From: G963556115 sp963677015
Lineage (GTDB): Bacteria > Planctomycetota > SZUA-567
Assembly: GCA_963677015.1 (NCBI GenBank)
Contig: OY781533.1
Coordinates: 2,108,001 to 2,172,000, forward strand
Reading direction: 5' to 3'
DNA: 64,000 nt
Shown here: positions 52,903-62,224 of the stretch, one piece after another
Layout: every line of letters begins with the position of its first letter
Numbering within the stretch: the first letter of the stretch is position 1
The notes under the pieces: generated by a model
The model's database searches: none
What the model was told of the DNA's origin: nothing
Seen by the model: the letters and a program-made list of their open reading frames with translations, nothing else
Program-made: the position numbers and the translations under genes

Positions 52903-54493
52903 AGCCGGGAAACAACCTATATTTCAAAGCCTGCTTCTGCATGCACACCTGCCGTATGTCCGCCACCCGGATCACCCGCAGTTCTTTGAAGAGAATTGGC
53001 TGTTTGAGGCGATCAGCGAATGCTACCTGCCACTTATCGACATGCTCCAGCGGCTCTATACAGATAATATCCCGGGCAGAATAACCTTTACCCTAACCCC
53101 GACCCTAACCTCGATGCTGCAGGACGATTCACTTATAAAAAAGTATAGCAACAGGATCCGGCAGCTATGTAAACTGACAGCTTCAGAGGCCGCAAAACAT
53201 ACAACTGATAAACAGCTGCAACATATAAGATATTTTTACCGGCAGCATTTTGCTAAACTGCGACACCTGTTTGAGGATATTTATAACCGTGATCTTATAT
53301 CTCAGTTTAAAGATCTCCGAGATAAAGGTAAAATTGAAATCATCGGCTGCGCTGCGACTCATGCGCTGCTGGCTCTCACCGACAGTCCCCGAATTGTCCG
53401 CTCGCAAATAAAAACCGGTCTGGATTCATATTGCGAGACCTTCGGTGACAGGCCTCGTGGAATCTGGATGCCGGAATGCGCATACACTCCGCTGGTATCT
53501 GAAATAGCCTGCGAAGAAGGCATCGAATACAGTATAGTAGACAGTCACGGCATACTCCACAGTACACCGATGCCCAAGTATAGTGTTTTCGCACCGGTAA
53601 CAGACTGTAACGGCCTGATTCTTTTCGGTCGCGACCCGGAAAGTTCTAAACAGGTATGGTCGGCGGATACCGGTTATCCCGGAGATTATAATTACCGGGA
53701 ATTCTACCGTGATCTCGGTTGGGACGGAAAACTCGATGATATCGGAGAATATCTGGTTTCAAAATCAATACGGCACGATTTAGGTCTGAAATATTACCGT
53801 ATCACCGGCAATGTCCCCCTTGAAGAAAAAGAGTTCTATCATCCTGAAACCGCCAGAATAAAAGCTGCCCAGCATGCGGAGCACTTTGTCTTTTCACGAC
53901 TGACGCAGGGACGGCGCATACTCAGTGAGAGCCGGATTCCAGCACATATACTCAGTCCATATGATGCCGAACTTTTCGGCCACTGGTGGTTTGAAGGACC
54001 GATTTTCCTTGAAGAGGTCCTCCGCCAGGCAGCAGCAACTGCTTTGAAACTTATAACTCCGGCCGATTATCTGGATCTTAACCGGGAACTGCAAAAAGTG
54101 AATGTCAGTGTCTCAAGCTGGGGCAATAACGGATATTTTGAAACCTGGCTCAACGGCAGCAATGACTGGATATACCGGGAGCTCAGAAAAGCTGAAGCGC
54201 AAATGGAACACATCTGCCGGCACTACTGCCAGTCTCAACCTGACACTCCGACGGTCAAGGCTCTTAATCAGGCAGCCAGAGAGCTTCTGCTGGCACAAGC
54301 CAGTGACTGGGCTTTTATTCTTACAACCGATACTACAACCGAATATGCCACACACCGGGTAAAAGATCATTTGAATAATTTCAACTCCATTATGCATATG
54401 CTTGATGAAAACAAAATAGACCTTGATATAATACACAAGCTATACCAGCAGAATAATATATTCCCTAATATTGATTACTCTGTTTTTGCATAG
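52886..54493 (+). CDS. GH57 glycoside hydrolase, probable 1,4-alpha-glucan branching enzyme
   Basis: 535 residues. The N-terminal LLHAHLPYVRHPDHPQFFEE is the GH57/DUF1957 signature. The nucleophile Glu is in GIWMPECAYTP (about residue 196) and the acid Asp in LSPYDAELFGHWWFEGP (about 359); both positions fit GH57 branching enzymes such as that of Thermus (Glu184, Asp353). The C-terminal helical domain (LLLAQASDWAFILTTDTTTE YATHRVKDHLNNF) is also typical. It makes alpha-1,6 branches in glycogen. The start is ATG 52886; GTG 52883 is directly before. No glgA or glgC is nearby. Confidence 0.88.
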   Translation: MDATAEAGKQPIFQSLLLHAHLPYVRHPDHPQFFEENWLFEAISECYLPLIDMLQRLYTDNIPGRITFTLTPTLTSMLQDDSLIKKYSNRIRQLCKLTASEAAKHTTDKQLQHIRYFYRQHFAKLRHLFEDIYNRDLISQFKDLRDKGKIEIIGCAATHALLALTDSPRIVRSQIKTGLDSYCETFGDRPRGIWMPECAYTPLVSEIACEEGIEYSIVDSHGILHSTPMPKYSVFAPVTDCNGLILFGRDPESSKQVWSADTGYPGDYNYREFYRDLGWDGKLDDIGEYLVSKSIRHDLGLKYYRITGNVPLEEKEFYHPETARIKAAQHAEHFVFSRLTQGRRILSESRIPAHILSPYDAELFGHWWFEGPIFLEEVLRQAAATALKLITPADYLDLNRELQKVNVSVSSWGNNGYFETWLNGSNDWIYRELRKAEAQMEHICRHYCQSQPDTPTVKALNQAARELLLAQASDWAFILTTDTTTEYATHRVKDHLNNFNSIMHMLDENKIDLDIIHKLYQQNNIFPNIDYSVFA

Positions 54494-54510
54494 AAACAGG
54501 TGTATTATTA

Positions 54511-54539
54511 TTGACTTAACAAAGTATATAAAATATAAT
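54511..54539 (+). promoter_or_regulatory. Strong promoter of ahcY
   Basis: TTGACT (54511-54516), exactly 17 bases, perfect TATAAT (54534-54539), 47 bases before the ATG. The leader is too short for a SAH riboswitch. Confidence 0.82.
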
Positions 54540-54586
54540 TCAATAATATATTCTACCTAATTTAAATACTGAAAAGGAAAGACCAC

Positions 54587-55993
54587 ATGGCTGAAGATTA
54601 CAAAGTTGCAGATATCTCACTGGCGGACTGGGGAAGAAAAGAACTCGATATTGCTGAGAATGAAATGCCTGGGCTCATGGCTACCAGAGAAAAATACGGA
54701 CCTGAAAAGCCACTCAAAGGTGTCCGTATTATGGGCAGCCTGCACATGACAATTCAGACAGCGGCACTAATTGAAACTCTGGTTGAACTCGGCGCTGATG
54801 TACGCTGGTGCTCCTGCAATATCTTTTCCACTCAGGATCACGCTGCTGCTGCTATAGCTAAAGCTGGTGTTCCGGTATTTGCCTGGAAAGGAGAATCACT
54901 TGAGGAGTACTGGTGGTGCACCAAACAGGCGATGACCTGGCCTGACGGCAAAGGTCCTCAGCTTATTGTTGACGATGGTGGTGACGCATCACTCCTTATT
55001 CATAAGGGCTACGAACTTGAAAACGGCTCAGACTGGATCCAGCAGCCGGCAGGAAGTGAAGAAGAAGGCGTTATCAAGAATCTTCTTAAGAGTATTTTTG
55101 CCGAAGACAAGGAGCACTGGCATAAAGTTGTAGCCGAATGGAAAGGTGTGTCAGAAGAGACTACTACCGGTGTACACCGTCTTTACCAGATGGAACGGGA
55201 TAAAAAGCTACTGGTACCGGCGATAAATGTAAACGACTCTGTTACCAAGAGCAAATTTGACAATATCTACGGCTGCCGCGAATCACTTGTTGACGGTATA
55301 AAACGTGCAACAGATGTGATGATTTCAGGTAAAGTCGCGATGGTCTGCGGCTATGGTGACGTAGGTAAAGGCTGCGCTGAAACTCTTGCAGGTCACAAGG
55401 CACAGGTATCTGTGAGTGAAATAGACCCAATATGCGCACTTCAGGCATACATGAGCGGCTACCCTGTACGTACTGTAGAGGATATGCTGCCGTACGCAGA
55501 CATCTATGTAACCACCACTGGTAACCGCGACATAATTACTGCCAAACATATGAGCAAGATGAAGGATCAGGCAATCGTCTGTAACATAGGTCACTTCGAT
55601 AATGAGATTCAAATGGCACAACTTTCTCAGATTCCAGGTATTCAAAAACTTGAGATCAAACCACAGGTAGATAAATGGATTTTCCCTGATGGTCACTGCA
55701 TCTACATCCTTGCTGAAGGCCGTCTGGTAAACCTCGGTTGTGCCACCGGTCACCCATCGTTTGTAATGTCCAACAGCTTCACCAACCAGACTCTTGCGCA
55801 GATTGATCTCTGGAAAAATAAGGACAGTTATGAAATCGGCGTGTATACCCTTCCAAAGCAGCTTGACGAAGAGGTCGCGCGTCTGCACCTTGACAAACTT
55901 GGTGCCCACCTGACCAAGCTTTCACCTGAACAGGCTGATTATATTGGAGTTACAGTAGACGGTCCATTCAAACCTGACCATTACCGCTATTAA
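54587..55993 (+). CDS. ahcY: S-adenosylhomocysteine hydrolase
   Basis: 468 residues. Splits SAH, the by-product of methylation, into adenosine and homocysteine with bound NAD. GVRIMGSLHMTIQTAALIET and CNIFSTQDHAAAAI are the substrate domain; PAINVNDSVTKSKFDNIYGC has the catalytic Lys and Asp, and VAMVCGYGDVGKGCAETLAG the NAD site (about 250-270). It has the 40-residue insert (PDGKGPQLIVDDGGDA) of the long bacterial form and ends in the DGPFKPDHYRY motif, which closes the NAD site of the neighbouring subunit. Strong promoter and terminator. It is the likely sink for SAH from the window's methyltransferases. Confidence 0.97.
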   Translation: MAEDYKVADISLADWGRKELDIAENEMPGLMATREKYGPEKPLKGVRIMGSLHMTIQTAALIETLVELGADVRWCSCNIFSTQDHAAAAIAKAGVPVFAWKGESLEEYWWCTKQAMTWPDGKGPQLIVDDGGDASLLIHKGYELENGSDWIQQPAGSEEEGVIKNLLKSIFAEDKEHWHKVVAEWKGVSEETTTGVHRLYQMERDKKLLVPAINVNDSVTKSKFDNIYGCRESLVDGIKRATDVMISGKVAMVCGYGDVGKGCAETLAGHKAQVSVSEIDPICALQAYMSGYPVRTVEDMLPYADIYVTTTGNRDIITAKHMSKMKDQAIVCNIGHFDNEIQMAQLSQIPGIQKLEIKPQVDKWIFPDGHCIYILAEGRLVNLGCATGHPSFVMSNSFTNQTLAQIDLWKNKDSYEIGVYTLPKQLDEEVARLHLDKLGAHLTKLSPEQADYIGVTVDGPFKPDHYRY

Positions 55994-56013
55994 TCATTAA
56001 CTGCTGATTTATA

Positions 56014-56053
56014 TTTAAACAGGTCTCACTCTTCTGAGTGAGACCTGTTTAAA
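56014..56053 (+). terminator. Large hairpin between convergent ahcY and the TPR gene
   Basis: A perfect 18-bp stem (TTTAAACAGGTCTCACTC and its complement) closed by TTCT. It is the most regular inverted repeat in the window. It lacks a long T tract but ends TTTAAA on each strand, so it may serve both converging transcripts. Confidence 0.8.
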
Positions 56054-56076
56054 TACCATAGCAAATTAGTTAATAA

Positions 56077-57105
56077 TTACTTATTATTCCACATCTGCTT
56101 CAATCCTATACAGAGGGCTATCTGATTCTCTGCCGCCAGTCTTTGCTCCGATGCACCCTTGGCGATAGGTTCAATAATCTTCATCGCCTCGTCAAGATTA
56201 CCGCTAGCTTCCTCAATATGCCCGAAAGGCTGAAGAATTTTTGCTCTACGCACCAGAAGACTGCTTAACAGCAGCTTGGCCTCATCATCTTGCGGCTTGG
56301 TAACTATCCGGTTCTGAGTCGCACTGATTGCAGTATCAATTATATCCATACAATTTCTGATAATCTTCTTGGCCTGATCATGATTCTCAGTATTCAGAGC
56401 TGATTTCGCGATCTTATATAACTGCCTGCTGACCCCTTCAGCTGCAAGCGACTGCCCATAGGCGGACAATTTGTCATCGGCATGAACCTGCAGGCATTCA
56501 TGAAATGAACTTAGTGAAAGCTGAAAAAATTCATGCGCCTTATCGGTGTTTTTAAAGTCATAACACTGATACCCAAGATATAACGCAGCAACCCCCTGAC
56601 CTCTCAGTGCCAGAAAGTTCTCGGGATCATACTTCAGAGAATTTTTATACGCCTGGAGTGACTCCTGAACCTTATCAATATTATACTGGCAATCACCCAG
56701 TTGTCTCCAGGCGTCAGAGTGCATAGGTAGGTCATCCAGATATTGCTGTAAAAGAGTCTCTGCCTCATGCAGACGCCCTTCCTTCATAAGTTCAAGAGCT
56801 CCGGTATAACGTTTATCGTGATAGTTGACATCAAAAATTTCTGTAAGGTTATTTTCCGGTTCCTTAATACTGGTTATCTCCACCTCATTACGGGACCCGT
56901 TGCCACTGCCTTCAAGCAAATACACATTCTCATCATAGTTAAAGAACTCTTCAGGGGATAATGGCCCTAAATTATTAACTCCGGGGAGCCATTCTTCCAG
57001 ATTTGCTTTAGACTTGCTTACCTCACTGTCAGTAATCGCATAATAACCAATTCCAAGACATATCAAAACACAGCAAAAATTTATTATAAAGTTTCTATAT
57101 TTCAT
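56077..57105 (-). CDS. Membrane-anchored TPR protein
   Basis: 342 residues. One N-terminal transmembrane helix (FIINFCCVLICLGIGYYAI) places the rest outside the cytoplasm, unless it is a signal peptide with a Cys that is not in a proper lipobox. An acidic linker runs to about residue 90. Then TPR-type repeats follow: ALELMKEGRLHEAETLLQQY, AWRQLGDCQYNIDKVQESLQ and NFLALRGQGVAALYLGYQCY, with more degenerate ones to the end. It should be a protein-interaction scaffold. AAGGTAG precedes the ATG. Nothing in its surroundings, convergent with ahcY and divergent from ppx, fixes its job. Confidence 0.75.
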   Translation of the reverse strand: MKYRNFIINFCCVLICLGIGYYAITDSEVSKSKANLEEWLPGVNNLGPLSPEEFFNYDENVYLLEGSGNGSRNEVEITSIKEPENNLTEIFDVNYHDKRYTGALELMKEGRLHEAETLLQQYLDDLPMHSDAWRQLGDCQYNIDKVQESLQAYKNSLKYDPENFLALRGQGVAALYLGYQCYDFKNTDKAHEFFQLSLSSFHECLQVHADDKLSAYGQSLAAEGVSRQLYKIAKSALNTENHDQAKKIIRNCMDIIDTAISATQNRIVTKPQDDEAKLLLSSLLVRRAKILQPFGHIEEASGNLDEAMKIIEPIAKGASEQRLAAENQIALCIGLKQMWNNK

Positions 57106-57215
57106 TTATCTACCTTAATAGCTCATAATCCAAAGGTTACAGAAAGTGTTCTCCAAAATCTATATCGTCAAATCTTCACTAATTGTTAAACTTTTGTTTG
57201 TTTTTCCGCTTTAAC

Positions 57216-57244
57216 TTGATAATGATAAATAATACTGATATATT
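57216..57244 (+). promoter_or_regulatory. Sigma70-type promoter of ppx-ppk
   Basis: TTGATA (57216-57221), 17 bases, TATATT (57239-57244), 26 bases before the TTG start. It leaves a very short leader for the first TTG. Confidence 0.65.
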
Positions 57245-57270
57245 ATTATATATATCCGAAAGGATTAATA

Positions 57271-58875
57271 TTGGTCAAAATACATAGCAATAATAAGGGG
57301 ATTACTTTGTCTAAAAGTAAGAATAAAACAAAAACCTTCAACATGCCGCAGAATGTTGCTGCCATAGATATCGGCTCTACCTCTGTCAGATTACGACTTG
57401 CCGAAATCGCAACTGACGGAAAAATAACAGCACTTGAAAATCTGGTTCATCCGGTTCCTATTTCAAGTGACTCCTTCTCCAAAGGCTATATAACCCCTAA
57501 TACCCTGCGAATACTCTGTAGAGTGCTGAAGAATTTTGCAAATAAAATAAAAGAATACGGCATTACTTCAGTAAATGCGATTGCAACCAGCGCTTTGCGT
57601 GAATCAGAGAATACAGATATTGTTGTAGACCGCATACGACTGGAAACTGGCATCCAGATCAAAGTTATCGATCAGGTTGAAGAGAGTCGTCTGAACTTCG
57701 AACTACTCCAGCCATTTCTTGAAAATAATCTAAAACGCTGCCGTAAAAATATTCTCTACATTGACCTGGGTGGTGGTTCGACGGAAACACTCCTTATTAA
57801 GAATCAAAAGGTTGTACTGGCAAACAGCATGCGTCTGGGAACATCAAGACTGTTTCACAGCATCGGTCAAAGTGAGGGTACAGAACGGAAAGTTTTGACT
57901 CAAAGCGTAATTAGAAATGTCGTAAACGCCACGATCAAACATTTCGCCGATTATAAAATTGGTGAATACGTTGTTGCCAATATAAATCTTCACCGGTTAT
58001 TCACCGGTCAGGAAGGGGTAAAAGAAGTTCCGGGCGGTCTGGAAATACCTATTACTGTTTTCAACAGCCTCGTCGAGAAGTTCTCCGCTGACAGCGACCG
58101 CAGTAAAGCGGAAAGGCTCCATGTCTCCATCAATGAAATAGAACTGCTCAACCCTGCAGTTCTAACTATGCAGCGCCTGTTTAAAGGTTTGAAAATAAAA
58201 CGCTTTTTTACCGCCGATATTGATTTTATCCAGGCGATAATAAATGATATGCGTGTAGATCTCTACGGAATGAATCCAATAATCGAGTTCCGCGATCAAA
58301 TACTGCAGTCAGCCAAAGGTCTAGGCGAAAGATTCGACTATGACGAGGATCACGCTAACTGCGTAACCAATCTTGCCGGCAAACTTTACGATGGTCTGAA
58401 AGACATGCTGGGATTATACGGTAAAGACAGACTTTATCTCGAAGTTGCGGCAGTTCTGCATGATATAGGAATGTTCCTGAATGACCACGCCCATCATAAA
58501 CATTCTCAGTATATGATTGAATGGTCGGAGATAGTAGGTTTAAATCAGGACGAACGTAAAAAAATTGCGATGATAGCCCGTTACCATCGTAAAGCGCACC
58601 CCAACCATTCACATCCTGATTACATGGCACTCAGCACGCAGGAACGCATCCGTGTTGCCAAATTAGCCTCTCTTCTTAGAGTTGCTGACGCACTTGACCG
58701 CCCGCACAGGCAGAGTATTACCGATTTATCAGTCAAGATTGAAGATAACACCATAATAATTACCACCACCAATATTTCCGATATCCTTGTCGAACAGATC
58801 GCAGTCAATGAAAAAGGTGAACTGCTCAAGGATATAACCGGCAATGATATCGAAATTCGCCAACTTGTAATTTAA
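57271..58875 (+). CDS. ppx: Exopolyphosphatase/GppA-type phosphatase with C-terminal HD domain
   Basis: Up to 534 residues. The actin-like ATPase-type phosphatase starts AAIDIGSTSVRLRLAEI, with AIATSALRESENTDIV and YIDLGGGSTETLLI as phosphate loops. The C-terminal third has an HD-type helical domain with AAVLHDIGMFLND and the HHKHSQYMIEWS segment, as in long Ppx/GppA. It cuts phosphate from polyphosphate ends or pppGpp. There is no ATG until residue 25. TTG 57271 (AAGGA 6-7 bases before) and TTG 57307 (AAGGGG, 6 bases before) both have good ribosome sites, so the start is open. It is 26 bases before ppk, the enzyme that makes its substrate. Confidence 0.92.
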   Translation: MVKIHSNNKGITLSKSKNKTKTFNMPQNVAAIDIGSTSVRLRLAEIATDGKITALENLVHPVPISSDSFSKGYITPNTLRILCRVLKNFANKIKEYGITSVNAIATSALRESENTDIVVDRIRLETGIQIKVIDQVEESRLNFELLQPFLENNLKRCRKNILYIDLGGGSTETLLIKNQKVVLANSMRLGTSRLFHSIGQSEGTERKVLTQSVIRNVVNATIKHFADYKIGEYVVANINLHRLFTGQEGVKEVPGGLEIPITVFNSLVEKFSADSDRSKAERLHVSINEIELLNPAVLTMQRLFKGLKIKRFFTADIDFIQAIINDMRVDLYGMNPIIEFRDQILQSAKGLGERFDYDEDHANCVTNLAGKLYDGLKDMLGLYGKDRLYLEVAAVLHDIGMFLNDHAHHKHSQYMIEWSEIVGLNQDERKKIAMIARYHRKAHPNHSHPDYMALSTQERIRVAKLASLLRVADALDRPHRQSITDLSVKIEDNTIIITTTNISDILVEQIAVNEKGELLKDITGNDIEIRQLVI

Positions 58876-58901
58876 AACTTTCTTCATAACAGGATTTATC
58901 A

Positions 58902-61055
58902 ATGAGTACCAAGAAAACCAAAGAGTTAATGGCTCCAGAAAATTTTATCAATCGCGAACTCAGCTGGCTCAGCTTTAATTTCCGGGTTCTTGCGGAAGCT
59001 GAAAATTCTGATGTGCCGCTGCTGGAACGCATAAAATTTATTGCAATCGTCTCCTCCAACCTTGACGAGTTCACCGTAGTAAGAATAGCCAATACCATAA
59101 GAGCCTATAAAGAAGGCAGCACCACCAAAGATGTCGCCGGAATGAGCCCTTATGAAGTATTATCACAGATGGCGCTGCAAAAACGTGAAATGATAAACCG
59201 GCAGTACCACTGCCTGCAGAATATGCTTTTGCCAAAGCTCAAGGCAAATGGTATCGAACTGCTGCGCTCAGAGGATCTTACAGATGATGACATGGAATTT
59301 CTTGAAGACTATTTTCAAAACCACGTCTCGGCTGCATTGACCCCAATGGCTATTGACCCCGCACATCCTTTCCCCTTACTTTCAAGTGGTGCCGTATATT
59401 CAATTTTTAAAGTAAAACCCATAGAGGCTGTAAATTCTCAATTTGTAGTCAAAACCGATACCATCCTCGTACAGGTTCCCGGAAGTATGAACCGGTTTAT
59501 TAAACTACCAAGCAGCGACGAAAAAACCAGAATTGCAACACTAAGTGATACGATTCAGCTCTTCGCTTCAAAACTCCTCGGCGGTTATGAAATCACCAGT
59601 ACCAATACCTTTCGGGTACTGCGCGATGCAGAGATGAATGTCGATGATGAAAGCGCAGATGATCTGCTAGGAGCCATGGATGTGGCGGTTAAAAGCAGAC
59701 GCTGGGGTGAGCCGATTGCCTTGGAAATTTCTTCCGGAATGGATGATACAGTCAAGGACTACCTCTGCAGCAAACTTGATATTGATGAAGAGGAAGGCGT
59801 CGTAATGCGCATGCCTTATATTCTCAACCTCAAGGACTTCTTTGGTTTCCTTGGTTTGGTTAAGCGACCTGATCTCTGTGAAGAACCATGGCCGCCACAA
59901 CAGATAGCCGGACTACAGTCAGATAATATTTTTGAAGATATCAGACGTTCCGACCACTTTATCAGCCTGCCCTACCACAGTTTTGATCCGGTAGTGAAGC
60001 TGGTAACACAGGCTGCAGATGATCCTGATGTCCTCGCCATCAAAATAACACTCTACCGAGTATCAGGTAACAGCCCGCTGGTCAGAGCCCTTATTAGAGC
60101 CGCCCATAACGGCAAACAGGTTACGGCTCTTGTAGAACTGAAGGCAAGATTTGATGAAGAGGCGAATATTCACTGGGCACGGGCTCTTGATGCTGCCGGA
60201 GCCCATGTAATCTATGGTGTGGTAGGGTTCAAGACCCATAGTAAAGTTCTAATGGTTGTACGAAAAGAAGAGCTTGGAATCAAACGCTATGTTCATCTGG
60301 CAACTGGAAACTATAATGATAAAACCGCCAAAATGTATACCGACTGCGGTATCATGACTTGCAACCCGAGTATAGCTGAAGATGTATCGGGCTTCTTCAA
60401 CGTTATTACCGGTTATTCACTGCCGCCGCAATGGAATATGCTGACTATCGCTCCAACCGACATGCGCAACCGGATTCTTGAGATGATCAACCGCGAAGCA
60501 GACAAAAGCACTCCGGAAAACCCCGGCCATATAAGAGCCAAAATGAATTCATGTATCGACCCCAAAGTCATCGAAGCTCTATACAAGGCTTCTCTTAAAG
60601 GAGTAAAAATTGAATTACTGGTACGTGGACTCTGCCGTCTTCGCGCCGGTGTTAAAGGACTTTCAGAAAATATCAGCGTCCGGAGCATACTAGACCGCTT
60701 CCTTGAACATCCACGTATTTTCTACTTTAAAAATGATGGCGCCAGTGAGGTTTACATGGGCAGTGCTGACTGGATGGAAAGAAATTTTGATCAGCGTCTG
60801 GAGATACTCTTCCCGGTTATTGATGCTGACTGCAAAAAGCAGGCTCTTGAGATTCTTGATATAGGATTTAAAGACAATGTTAAAGCTTGGGAAATGCAGC
60901 CTACAGGGGTGTATGAACGGGTAAGAAAACCCAAGTCAAAGAGTGATCAATACCGCAATCAGGAATATCTCTATCGACTGGCATGTAAACGTGCCCCCAA
61001 ACCAAGCATAAATCCCGACGGTGTATTCATTGCTAAAACCAAGCCTTCAAATTGA
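58902..61055 (+). CDS. ppk1: Polyphosphate kinase 1
   Basis: 717 residues. Makes polyphosphate from ATP. The N domain starts NFINRELSWLSFNFRVLAEA. The catalytic domains hold HFISLPYHSFDPVVKLVTQA, VSGNSPLVRALIRAAHNGKQ and the autophosphorylated His in GVVGFKTHSKVLMVV (about residue 446), then HLATGNYNDKTAKMYTDCGI. The second domain carries MGSADWMERNFDQRLEILFP. All key residues look intact. Its tail after the core is short. It forms an operon with ppx in front, so synthesis and breakdown are co-expressed, and ends in a terminator. Confidence 0.97.
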   Translation: MSTKKTKELMAPENFINRELSWLSFNFRVLAEAENSDVPLLERIKFIAIVSSNLDEFTVVRIANTIRAYKEGSTTKDVAGMSPYEVLSQMALQKREMINRQYHCLQNMLLPKLKANGIELLRSEDLTDDDMEFLEDYFQNHVSAALTPMAIDPAHPFPLLSSGAVYSIFKVKPIEAVNSQFVVKTDTILVQVPGSMNRFIKLPSSDEKTRIATLSDTIQLFASKLLGGYEITSTNTFRVLRDAEMNVDDESADDLLGAMDVAVKSRRWGEPIALEISSGMDDTVKDYLCSKLDIDEEEGVVMRMPYILNLKDFFGFLGLVKRPDLCEEPWPPQQIAGLQSDNIFEDIRRSDHFISLPYHSFDPVVKLVTQAADDPDVLAIKITLYRVSGNSPLVRALIRAAHNGKQVTALVELKARFDEEANIHWARALDAAGAHVIYGVVGFKTHSKVLMVVRKEELGIKRYVHLATGNYNDKTAKMYTDCGIMTCNPSIAEDVSGFFNVITGYSLPPQWNMLTIAPTDMRNRILEMINREADKSTPENPGHIRAKMNSCIDPKVIEALYKASLKGVKIELLVRGLCRLRAGVKGLSENISVRSILDRFLEHPRIFYFKNDGASEVYMGSADWMERNFDQRLEILFPVIDADCKKQALEILDIGFKDNVKAWEMQPTGVYERVRKPKSKSDQYRNQEYLYRLACKRAPKPSINPDGVFIAKTKPSN

Positions 61056-61083
61056 TCTTATTTTGAAAGTATCAACCATTCAG

Positions 61084-61116
61084 CAGCGGACTCAATAATA
61101 AGAGCCCGCTGTTTTT
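61084..61116 (+). terminator. Intrinsic terminator of ppx-ppk
   Basis: CAGCGG-CTC pairs with GAG-CCGCTG with one mismatch, followed directly by five T. It lies 29 bases past the ppk stop. Confidence 0.82.
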
Positions 61117-61237
61117 ACATTCACTTCATTTTGCGGACAAAGATATTATAAATAAAATCAGAAACTAAAGTTAGCTGCATGTAACGTACAATTTAATATT
61201 GCCGTAATAATGCTTTATTAATATTGATAATAAAAAT

Positions 61238-61263
61238 CAGGCTGCCTACTAAAAGGCAGCCTG
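61238..61263 (-). terminator. Intrinsic terminator of rpsB-tsf
   Basis: A perfect 10-bp stem CAGGCTGCCT/AGGCAGCCTG with a 6-base loop. On the minus strand it is followed by ATTTTTA. It lies 33 bases past the tsf stop. Confidence 0.88.
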
Positions 61264-61295
61264 AAAATATTTTACAGAAAACTATTTGGAACGAA

Positions 61296-62156
61296 CTAGT
61301 TTCCAAGTTCAAGACGGGCAAAATCAACGATTTTAGCGGTGCCGCCAAGCTTTTTAGCAGCATCTGAAATCATAGAGCCGACAGTCTGCTTACCGTCAGG
61401 ATCCTTGACAAAAATCTGCTCTTCAAGGCACTTATCGCCGTAAAACTTGGACATCTTACCTTCAAGAATCTTCTCTTTGATGTTCTCAGGCTTGTTCTTG
61501 ATCTCTTCAAGGAATACTTCTTTCTCCTTGTTTACAAGCTCATCAGGCACACCAGAACGATCAAGAGCAACAGGTCTGGTCGCAACAGCATGCATACAAA
61601 CATCATTTGCAGCAGACTGGAAAACATCGTCAACGCTTACACCTTCTGTCTCAATAATGCAGACAGCACCGGATTTTCCGTTGAAGTGTGAATAGGCACC
61701 GTAAATAGCATTTTCTGGAATAGTGAAACTGGCAACATTCTTTACTACCACATTCTCACCGATAACACCAATAACAGCCTGAACAGAATCTGCAACGGTT
61801 CCTTCCTCGGTAGGAGCTGCGATCAGTTCCTCAATAGTCTTGGCACCAGATGCAAAAGCAGCATCATAAACCTTATCAACAAGGGCAAGAAAACGTTCAT
61901 TTTTAGTAGTTGGTTCCTGCTCACATTCTACCTGCAGACAGATAACAACCCCATCCTTTTCACGAACAGAGACAAGACCTTCACCAGTAGCACGGTCAGC
62001 CTTCTTTGCAGCCTTATCAAGCCCCTTTTTACGAAGAATCATTTCAGCTTCTTCAACGTTACCCTCAGCGGTCACAAGTGCCTTTTTACAGTCACTCATA
62101 CCCATACCGGTCAGTTCACGCAAATCCTTAATCATCTTGGCGGTAATTTCAGCCAT
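61296..62156 (-). CDS. tsf: Elongation factor Ts
   Basis: 286 residues. Nucleotide exchange factor for EF-Tu. The N-terminal UBA-like domain is MIKDLRELTGMGMSDCKKAL (about 8-27), with the GNVEEAEMILRKKGL helix, then two core subdomains starting SYSHFNGKSGAV-like GAYSHFNGKSGAVCIIETEG, and the coiled-coil end KMSKFYGDKCLEEQIFVKD. Length and order are standard. AAAGGA precedes the ATG. It lies 68 bases downstream of rpsB, as in most bacteria. Confidence 0.97.
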   Translation of the reverse strand: MAEITAKMIKDLRELTGMGMSDCKKALVTAEGNVEEAEMILRKKGLDKAAKKADRATGEGLVSVREKDGVVICLQVECEQEPTTKNERFLALVDKVYDAAFASGAKTIEELIAAPTEEGTVADSVQAVIGVIGENVVVKNVASFTIPENAIYGAYSHFNGKSGAVCIIETEGVSVDDVFQSAANDVCMHAVATRPVALDRSGVPDELVNKEKEVFLEEIKNKPENIKEKILEGKMSKFYGDKCLEEQIFVKDPDGKQTVGSMISDAAKKLGGTAKIVDFARLELGN

Positions 62157-62224
62157 GGTATCATCCTTTATATCAATTAGTTAACAAACAGCATAAATTT
62201 TGATGCAGATCCTTAAATACCAGA

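Noticed and set aside
54540..54586. A possible SAH riboswitch before ahcY
   Set aside because: The predicted transcription start leaves only about 40 bases before the ATG, too short for the aptamer, and no stems were found.
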